Part shown: positions 58,566 through 64,000 of the stretch, one piece after another | Layout of the letters: every line of letters starts with the position of its first letter | Numbering within the stretch: the first letter of the stretch is position 1 | DNA from: Paucimonas lemoignei | GTDB lineage: Bacteria; Pseudomonadota; Gammaproteobacteria; Burkholderiales; Burkholderiaceae_D | NCBI RefSeq assembly: GCF_004342585.1 | Contig: NZ_SLZQ01000010.1 | Span: 1-64,000, forward strand | DNA: 64,000 nucleotides | Direction of reading: 5' to 3' | The notes under the pieces: generated by a model | Told to the model about the DNA's origin: nothing | What the model saw: the letters and a program-made list of their open reading frames with translations, nothing else | Database searches by the model: none | Program-made: the position numbers and the translations under genes

Positions 58566-59663
58566 TCAGGCCGGCGTCAGTTCTGCCACTGCGCGGTTCT
58601 TGCCGGATTGCTTGGCGCGATAAAGCTTTTGATCGGCTTGCTGGATGAAGCTGTTGATATTGCCGTGCCCGGCAACGTGGTGCAGACCGAAACTCATGGT
58701 CAGCCGATGCATGATACCGGCCGGACGAAACTCGATGGCGGTGATGGACTTGCACAGCTTGTCCGCCACTTCCTTGGCCAGTTCGGGGGTCGCTTCCGGC
58801 AGTAGCACCAAAAATTCCTCCCCGCCCCAGCGGCACACCAGATCATGCTGGCGCAGGTTGTTGCGCAGCGTTTGCCCGATGAGATGCAATGCCTCATCGC
58901 CTGCCTGATGACCGTAAGTATCGTTAATGAGTTTGAAGTCATCGACATCGCCGTACAGGATGGCATAGGGGCGTTGATGCCGCAGGTTGCGGCTGTTTTC
59001 TTCTTCCAGCCTGTCCAGCATGAAGCGCCGGTTGGGCAAGCCGGTCAGGACATCGGTCTGCGACAGGTGATCCAGTTGCGCGCTCAATCGCAAGAGTTCG
59101 TTCTGGCTGCGGCTGCGCGCATACTCATGCAGCGCGATAAACAGCATCAGGGCAAAGTAGGTTGCCGTATAGCGGATCTTGAATTCGAGCGAATAGGGCT
59201 GGGTGCCGAGCCAGGAAGGTGGGATGAGAAACACGGTCAGCGCAATGCCGCTCATGGCGGCAATGACGATCAATCCCAGGCGCGCCCGCAGCACGGTAAC
59301 AGCGGAAGCGGCCATCGGGTAGCCCCAGAGCGCCCCCGTATTTTGAACCGCGCCTGTCCCGACCAGGAAGGCAAACAGGGCCAGCAAACCATAGGCAAAT
59401 CCATAGCCGGCCCAGTCGTGGTTGCCGGTAAACCGAAATATCAGGATATTGGTAATGGTGATGCCGCAATGGACCAACAAAAAATACGCCAGCAGGTCTT
59501 TGCCTTGCACCAGGTCGGCGATGCCGAAAGCCAGCAGGAAGACACTGGACAAGCCATTGCCAAGGTAGAGAAGTAAAGTCCGTCGCTGGACCTCGATCGA
59601 CTCATAACGCTGGCGAAGCGTAGGGTCTTTATCCTTAGGGATGATGGTCTGCTGTTCTGGCAT
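58566..59663 (-). CDS. Membrane-bound diguanylate cyclase (GGDEF)
   Basis: A 365-residue protein with about six hydrophobic segments (residues 30-180) and a cytoplasmic GGDEF domain. The active-site motif GGEEF is at 280-284, TDVLTGLPNRRFM at 203-215, and the allosteric RxxD I-site at 271-274, five residues before GGEEF. It should make cyclic di-GMP and be feedback-inhibited. It is convergent with the DUF1289 gene. Confidence 0.92.
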   Translation of the reverse strand: MPEQQTIIPKDKDPTLRQRYESIEVQRRTLLLYLGNGLSSVFLLAFGIADLVQGKDLLAYFLLVHCGITITNILIFRFTGNHDWAGYGFAYGLLALFAFLVGTGAVQNTGALWGYPMAASAVTVLRARLGLIVIAAMSGIALTVFLIPPSWLGTQPYSLEFKIRYTATYFALMLFIALHEYARSRSQNELLRLSAQLDHLSQTDVLTGLPNRRFMLDRLEEENSRNLRHQRPYAILYGDVDDFKLINDTYGHQAGDEALHLIGQTLRNNLRQHDLVCRWGGEEFLVLLPEATPELAKEVADKLCKSITAIEFRPAGIMHRLTMSFGLHHVAGHGNINSFIQQADQKLYRAKQSGKNRAVAELTPA

Positions 59664-59942
59664 ATTGCCTCGGCTGTCAGTGCTCGCATTTTATCAAAGT
59701 CGCTATTGTCTTTAGCAAAAAGACCATGGTTTTGTGCCACTTGCTAGCAATATTTACAGAATTGCTGTAGTGCAATAACTCACTCCGAGGATCGCTTTAA
59801 AGCTTGCCTCTCCGAATGGGGAGTAGCAACCCGGGTGGCTAGCCGTTACATTGCACGCACGCCGACATAACCGCTCATCAAGCGGTAAAAACAATACGGC
59901 ACCCACCCATATTGAAAATAACAAGCAATCTGAGGAGACACC

Positions 59943-60653
59943 ATGAAGACAGGCTTCACGCTTTCCCTTTCCCGTCTGCTGGCCACCGCCGCCATGGCAG
60001 TCAGCGCCTTTTCCGCCCAGGCTGCGTGCCTGGACAATGTCGTGCTGGTGCATGGCAATATGGCGTCGCCATCGAGCTGGAACAGCACCGTTTCCGAACT
60101 CAAGTCACGCGGCTATACCGATAGCCAGCTGTACCGTCCGAACTGGGGTTCCAAGACTTGCGCAGCTTGTAATTCACACGACACGACCAATACCAATGTC
60201 GTCAAATCCTCGCTGCAATCGGCGCTGGCGGCGTCCTGCACCGGCAAGATCGACGTCATCGGCCACTCCATGGGCGTGACCCTGGCGATGAAAGCCATCA
60301 ACGAGCTGGGTTACTCCGGCAAGGTCAATACCTTCGTCGGTGTGGCGGGTGCACAGCATGGCCTCAATTCCTGCGGCGTGTATCCGTTCAATGTCATATC
60401 GTCGACTTGCGGTTCGGCCGGCCTGTCGATCGACAGCCCGCTGATCAAGTCGGTCAAGGGCAAGCGCTATGGTGCCAAAATGTACTCCATCAAGAGCTGG
60501 ATGGATGAGCTGGTCTGTATCGGCAGCTGCTATGTCTGGGGATCGCATACCAGCAATGTCGACTTGCAGAATGCCACCTATGACTATGCATTGGGCCATC
60601 TCGGCCTGCAAACCTACACCACCAGCAAGCAAGCTGAATTGCTGATGAAATAA
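59943..60653 (+). CDS. Secreted triacylglycerol lipase/esterase
   Basis: A 236-residue alpha/beta-hydrolase with a signal peptide (to about residue 27, SAQA). The oxyanion region NVVLVHGNMASPSSWNS and nucleophile motif DVIGHSMGVTLAMKA (Ser in GHSMG) match class 2 lipases such as LipA/EstA. The likely catalytic Asp and His follow near residues 170-220. A GAGGAGA ribosome binding site precedes the ATG. Confidence 0.88.
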   Translation: MKTGFTLSLSRLLATAAMAVSAFSAQAACLDNVVLVHGNMASPSSWNSTVSELKSRGYTDSQLYRPNWGSKTCAACNSHDTTNTNVVKSSLQSALAASCTGKIDVIGHSMGVTLAMKAINELGYSGKVNTFVGVAGAQHGLNSCGVYPFNVISSTCGSAGLSIDSPLIKSVKGKRYGAKMYSIKSWMDELVCIGSCYVWGSHTSNVDLQNATYDYALGHLGLQTYTTSKQAELLMK

Positions 60654-60662
60654 TTCCGGAAA

Positions 60663-60687
60663 GACCCGCTGCATGCCGCAGCGGGTC
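60663..60687 (+). terminator. Hairpin after the lipase gene (first of two)
   Basis: A 10-bp perfect stem (60663-60672 with 60678-60687) nine bases after the stop, without a T-run. Confidence 0.55.
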
Positions 60688-60719
60688 TGACTGGTTCTCC
60701 TGCAGTACTTCCCGTTTAT

Positions 60720-60756
60720 CCCCAAGTCATCCTCTGGATGCTTGGGGTCTTTTTTT
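60720..60756 (+). terminator. Intrinsic terminator after the lipase gene
   Basis: A stem built of CCCCAAG/CTTGGGG plus a CATCC/GGATG inner part with one bulged T, followed by seven T (60750-60756). Confidence 0.88.
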
Positions 60757-60876
60757 GCTTTGCGACGCCGCAAACCGGCGGTGATTTATTTTCACTATGC
60801 GGTTAAGGTGCGCTGCTTTGCGCTATGCTTCGCATTCGCGATAAAGTTCACCTCTTCGATTGCAACGCGGATACTC

Positions 60877-61482
60877 ATGAAATTGACCAAACTGTTTTCC
60901 CTATTTTTATTCCTGGCTGCCTGCCTGAGCAGCGTCCACGCCGAAGAGGCGAGCGCCGAGCGTAATTTCTCGACGGCGCACCTGGCTGCCGCCGAGCGCG
61001 TGATTTACGCCATGGCGCTGCCGGAACGCTTCATCATTCCGACCAAACAGCTGTTGCAGAACAGCCTGGACAAGGATCCGGACAATGCGCCGCTGATGTC
61101 GGCGACCATGAATCCTTACCTGGAAAAGCAATATACCGCGCAGCAGTTGAAAATCTGGTTTGCCAACCAGTTCGACCAGGAGACGTGCAAGCAGATCGCC
61201 GCTTTCTGGGAAGGGCCGGTGGGCAAGAAGCTGGTGCGCACGCAGGTGCAGATGCTGACGACTGGTGAAGCGCCGGAACTGGTATTCACGCAAAAGGAAA
61301 AGGCATTGATGAAGCGTTTCGATGGCACCAAGGCTGGCAAAGCCTTTCTGGTGGCGATGCCTCAAATCGAAGAGACGTTTGCGGAATACATGAAAGATAC
61401 GCAGATGCGCATGCGCGAGCAATTCATGATCGAACTGGATAAAAAGCTGCGCCAGGAAGAAGAGAAAAAGCCTTCCACTTAA
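60877..61482 (+). CDS. Exported DUF2059-domain protein
   Basis: A 201-residue protein from ATG 60877 with a signal peptide (MKLTKLFSLFLFLAACLSSVHA). The mature region has QLKIWFANQFDQETCKQIAAFWEGPVGKKLVRTQVQMLT and KAFLVAMPQIEETFAEYMKD, the DUF2059 pattern of helical periplasmic proteins. Function is unknown. The frame upstream to 60742 lies over the terminator and is not used. Confidence 0.82.
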   Translation: MKLTKLFSLFLFLAACLSSVHAEEASAERNFSTAHLAAAERVIYAMALPERFIIPTKQLLQNSLDKDPDNAPLMSATMNPYLEKQYTAQQLKIWFANQFDQETCKQIAAFWEGPVGKKLVRTQVQMLTTGEAPELVFTQKEKALMKRFDGTKAGKAFLVAMPQIEETFAEYMKDTQMRMREQFMIELDKKLRQEEEKKPST

Positions 61483-61530
61483 CTAGCTCAGTACCAAAAT
61501 AGGCAAGCGCGCCAAGTGCCTGCCGGTCCT

Positions 61531-61564
61531 CACGGCCTGTCCACCTTTCGGTGCACAGGCCGTG
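61531..61564. terminator. Hairpin between two convergent genes
   Basis: A 10-bp perfect inverted repeat (61531-61540 with 61555-61564) and inner CACC/GGTG pairing, between the DUF2059 gene and the minus-strand gene at 61572. Weak T-runs on both sides. Confidence 0.5.
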
Positions 61565-61571
61565 CTTGCAT

Positions 61572-61832
61572 TCATTCCTTGCCGCGCTTGAGCTGCTGTT
61601 CGAAAGCGGCATCCAGCCGGCTGACTCTCACTTTCTTTTGCGGGCCGGTCCGGTTGACCAGCGCAATGAATTCTTCCTGCGTCAGCTCGTCGCTGATTTT
61701 TTCTGGCGCCGCTCCCGGCTTGGCGCGCAGCAGATAGAAAAACCCGCTTGCCGTCATTCCCATCGAATAGCGGTAGTCGGTATCCCGGGTATTGAGCCGC
61801 GTCACGGCGGCACTGGCTTTGGTCGAGCGCAT
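61572..61832 (-). CDS. Small conserved hypothetical protein
   Basis: An 86-residue hydrophilic protein. The segment SDELTQEEFIALVNRTGPQKKVRVSRLDAAFEQQLKRGKE is gene-like and ends near the convergent hairpin. There is no family I recognise and no strong ribosome binding site before the ATG, so the call rests on length, position and composition. Confidence 0.5.
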   Translation of the reverse strand: MRSTKASAAVTRLNTRDTDYRYSMGMTASGFFYLLRAKPGAAPEKISDELTQEEFIALVNRTGPQKKVRVSRLDAAFEQQLKRGKE

Positions 61833-62023
61833 GGGTGGTCAGGCAAATAAAGGGGTGACAAAGAAATACCACATTTTTAGTCCGTGCGAATGCCCGCCAA
61901 GTTGCGCGACGAGCTCAATATTTCCTCTATGCAATGCAAGTGTGCTATCGTTATTCAGCTGGCGGCCAATAATGATGAGACCTCGTCGCCGTTTCTTCTT
62001 AACGAAGCATCCGGGAGTATGTC

Positions 62024-62647
62024 ATGACAGATGCAAACCACTCTTGCGGCAATTGCGAACAGTTGCGCGCGCAGTTGGTCGAAAAAGATGCGGAACTGGC
62101 GGAATTGCGTGCCCGCCTGGAAGAGCTTGGCCGTCACGATTCCATGACCGGCGCCCTGAACCGCCGCAGCTTGCTGGAAAGCCTCGTGGCCGAACTGCAG
62201 CGCGCACAGCGCACCGGCCATCCGTTTTGTTTCGCGGTGCTGGAGCTGGACCGCTTCAAGGAAGTCAGCGGCCAATATGGCCATGTGGCGGGCGACGCGG
62301 TCTTGAAGAAAACCGCGGCTACCGCCGTGAAGCTGCTGCGCACGGTTGACCGCTTCGGCCGCCTGGGCGGCGAATCGTTCGGCATCGTGCTGCCGGCGAC
62401 ATGGCTGGACCAGGGCGTGATTGCCATGGGCCGCTTGAGCAAGGCAGTGGCCGAATGCGACTGGGGCGATACTGCGCCTAGCCTGATGCTGACTTTTTCA
62501 GCCGGCATTACGACCAACGCCTTTGGCGACACGGCCGAATCCATGATCAAGCGTGCGGAACAAGCCATGCGCCAGGCACAGGGAGAAGGCGGCGGGCGCA
62601 CCATCCAGTTGGAAGAGGCGCTGCCGCCTGGGATACCGGCTGCCTGA
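62024..62647 (+). CDS. GGDEF-domain protein with degenerate active site
   Basis: A 207-residue soluble protein. An N-terminal coiled coil (CEQLRAQLVEKDAELAELRARLEEL, with a CGNC motif before it) precedes a GGDEF domain (about 38-190). The motif reads GGESF (115-119) in place of GG(D/E)EF, and the loop that normally gives DxxFKxINDxxGHxxGD is LDRFKEVSGQYGHVAGD. The lost Glu makes cyclase activity unlikely; a GTP- or c-di-GMP-binding or partner role is more probable. No EAL domain is present. Confidence 0.87.
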   Translation: MTDANHSCGNCEQLRAQLVEKDAELAELRARLEELGRHDSMTGALNRRSLLESLVAELQRAQRTGHPFCFAVLELDRFKEVSGQYGHVAGDAVLKKTAATAVKLLRTVDRFGRLGGESFGIVLPATWLDQGVIAMGRLSKAVAECDWGDTAPSLMLTFSAGITTNAFGDTAESMIKRAEQAMRQAQGEGGGRTIQLEEALPPGIPAA

Positions 62648-62684
62648 AGGCGGCATTCGTTCCTGAGGCTGTATACTTGGCGCT

Positions 62685-62703
62685 CATGCCGGTTTGCGGC
62701 ATG
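62685..62703 (+). other. Hairpin upstream of slyX
   Basis: A 7-bp perfect inverted repeat (62685-62691 with 62697-62703) and a five-base loop, just before the slyX ribosome binding site. It may be a weak terminator of the GGDEF gene or a 5' leader structure. Confidence 0.4.
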
Positions 62704-62724
62704 CCTTTAGGAGCTTTGCAGCCA

Positions 62725-62931
62725 ATGATAGAAAACCGCCTGGTCGACATCGAGATCAAGCTGGCGCGTCAGGAAGACCTGGTCGATACATTGAATCAGA
62801 CCATTTACCGCCAGCAAAAGAAAATCGACGAACTCGAAGCCCTCTGCACTGCGCTCGCGCGCCGCCTGCAGGAATTACAGCAAACCGCCAGCGAGCGTGG
62901 CCCGGCGCATGAAATTCCGCCGCATTACTGA
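62725..62931 (+). CDS. slyX: SlyX family protein
   Basis: A 68-residue protein from ATG 62725, with AGGAG 12-16 bases upstream. It is largely coiled coil (ENRLVDIEIKLARQEDLVDTLNQTIYRQQKKIDELEALCTALARRLQEL), as in SlyX. The role of SlyX is unknown. A hairpin at 62685-62703 lies upstream. The frame is open further upstream to 62677, but the family start is at 62725. Confidence 0.85.
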   Translation: MIENRLVDIEIKLARQEDLVDTLNQTIYRQQKKIDELEALCTALARRLQELQQTASERGPAHEIPPHY

Positions 62932-63186
62932 CTTCAAATTCCCTTCACCTCTGGCGGCATGGTGTCCTTCTCGCCAGCCGAAACAAGCAGCGTAAACTTG
63001 TTGTAAGGCAGTATCGTTGCCTTTCAGCGGTGAACTCCCGTCGTATTCCCTTGTCGATTGAACACTTGCTGCGCACCGGATGAGCCGGATGCGCGCGTTC
63101 TGTGTGCAGCTTTTCCTGGATTGCGCGCCTGTTATAGGCAATCTTGCAGACTGGCAAATAGTAAGAGCTGCGATATAGGGAGTGCT

Positions 63187-63984
63187 ATGAGTCACTTATC
63201 GAAATCCCTGAGCGGCATGCTGCTGCTGTTTCCTTTGACTATCTGTGCAGCCCATGCCCAGGTTTTTCCCACCACGACGCAGCGCCCATTGCCGGGTGCC
63301 GGTGGCATGGTGAATTCGCCGCAAGCCGGCTCCGGGACGGGGACCGGCACCCCGGTGCAGCAGGGACGCCCTGCCGTGACTGCGACGCCCGGCGGGGTTG
63401 GCAGCCAAAGCAGTGGCAGTAATGGCGCCGGCAATCAGGGGGCGCCGAACCAGACGGGCATCAATCCACGTGCTCCCAACCCGACTGCATCGACTAACCA
63501 GCATGTGCCAGCTCAGGGACGGACCATGCAAGGCGGCTCGAACCAATCCCGGGGCAATCAATCCAGCGGCGATCAGGGCGGCACCCAGGCCAGCGGCGTG
63601 CCGACCGGGCCCGGGCAGGCAGGCGCGGGAGCGGCAGCGGCAGCACCGCAAGGCGGACAACCGCCGGCCACACCGGCTTCGGCAGCGCCGGCGCCACCGC
63701 CACCGGCCATCCAGCCGCAGTCGCTGGGCATGCCAGGCGGTGGCAGTGGCGCGGCAGTGGTAGTCGTGCCGCAAGGCGCCAAGCGTATTCCGGCGCAAGT
63801 GACCTTGCAGCGCCCGCAAAAATCATCACGGGTCGCGCCGCATGCATCCAAGTCCCGCCATGGCGAACGCACCCGTAGCGCCAAGGGGCATGGCCAGGAA
63901 TCCAGTGGTACTGGGCAGGGCTCAAGTCGTGCAGGAAAGGGGTCTAGCGGTACTGGGAAGGGATCCGGCAGCACCGGATGTTAG
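63187..63984 (+). CDS. Exported Gly/Ser/Gln-rich low-complexity protein
   Basis: A 265-residue protein from ATG 63187 with TAGGGAG upstream. A signal peptide (MSHLSKSLSGMLLLFPLTICAAHA) precedes a region (about 30-185) rich in Gly, Gln, Asn, Ser and Thr. Then there is a Pro/Ala stretch, a short VVVVPQGAKRIPAQVTLQRPQK segment, and a Lys/Arg-rich end that finishes with irregular repeats GTGQGSSRAGKGSSGTGKGSGSTGC. The final Cys is notable. No family is recognised; a surface or cell-envelope role is possible. Confidence 0.7.
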   Translation: MSHLSKSLSGMLLLFPLTICAAHAQVFPTTTQRPLPGAGGMVNSPQAGSGTGTGTPVQQGRPAVTATPGGVGSQSSGSNGAGNQGAPNQTGINPRAPNPTASTNQHVPAQGRTMQGGSNQSRGNQSSGDQGGTQASGVPTGPGQAGAGAAAAAPQGGQPPATPASAAPAPPPPAIQPQSLGMPGGGSGAAVVVVPQGAKRIPAQVTLQRPQKSSRVAPHASKSRHGERTRSAKGHGQESSGTGQGSSRAGKGSSGTGKGSGSTGC

Positions 63985-64000
63985 TAAGCACTAATTCGCG

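Overview
The window comes from a Gram-negative betaproteobacterium of the Burkholderiales, most likely Oxalobacteraceae. The clues are moderately high GC, the order mnmG-rsmG-parA-parB-atpIBEFHAGDC-hemE-priA, Herminiimonas/Collimonas-like protein sequences and a large aryl polyene-type pigment cluster. The genus cannot be fixed by reading alone. No rRNA, tRNA, CRISPR array or intact insertion sequence was recognised.

Layout. 1-2192: the end of a branched-chain amino acid (Liv-type) ABC transporter operon (end of the binding protein, livH, livM), closed by a strong terminator. 2785-3549: a TauE/SafE-family permease. 3550-9120: chromosome maintenance, with two parS sites, mnmG, rsmG, parA, parB and a methyltransferase. 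9257-27575 (minus strand): two related small exported proteins, a LysE exporter and a tightly packed aryl polyene operon. The operon encodes a chain-length-factor-like ketosynthase, two acyltransferases, two ACPs, a membrane protein, an AMP-ligase/dehydratase fusion, a glycosyltransferase, an aromatic amino acid ammonia-lyase, a thioesterase, a LolA-like carrier, an MMPL exporter, a lipoprotein, two ketosynthases, a dehydratase, a ketoreductase and a flavin-dependent halogenase-like enzyme. 27932-35146: a complete F1Fo ATP synthase operon with a good sigma70-type promoter and a terminator. 35306-39234: hemE and priA, separated by a 680-bp AT-rich gap rich in DnaA boxes that is a strong candidate for a replication origin.

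39292-63984 is more accessory: stress-type YsnF/DUF2382 proteins beside a divergent glycine-zipper protein, an exported CAP-domain protein with a threonine-rich linker, a WG-repeat protein, a degenerate HNH protein, an exported cupin, a uracil-DNA glycosylase-family protein, Rep helicase, a monooxygenase gene broken by one stop codon, an exported PHB depolymerase-type esterase, a SIR2-like protein, a complete second Liv transporter operon, a His-rich exported protein, two GGDEF proteins (one degenerate), a secreted lipase, a DUF2059 protein, SlyX and a Gly/Ser-rich exported protein.

How it fits together. ParA, ParB and the parS sites lie next to the presumed origin, as expected for chromosome segregation. 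The pigment operon contains what an aryl polyene lipid pathway needs: starter formation by the ammonia-lyase and AMP-ligase, ACP-bound chain extension, acyl and glycosyl transfer, and export to the outer membrane. The halogenase-like gene suggests a modified aryl head group. Starts were chosen from ribosome binding sites and family N-termini and often differ from the longest open frame.
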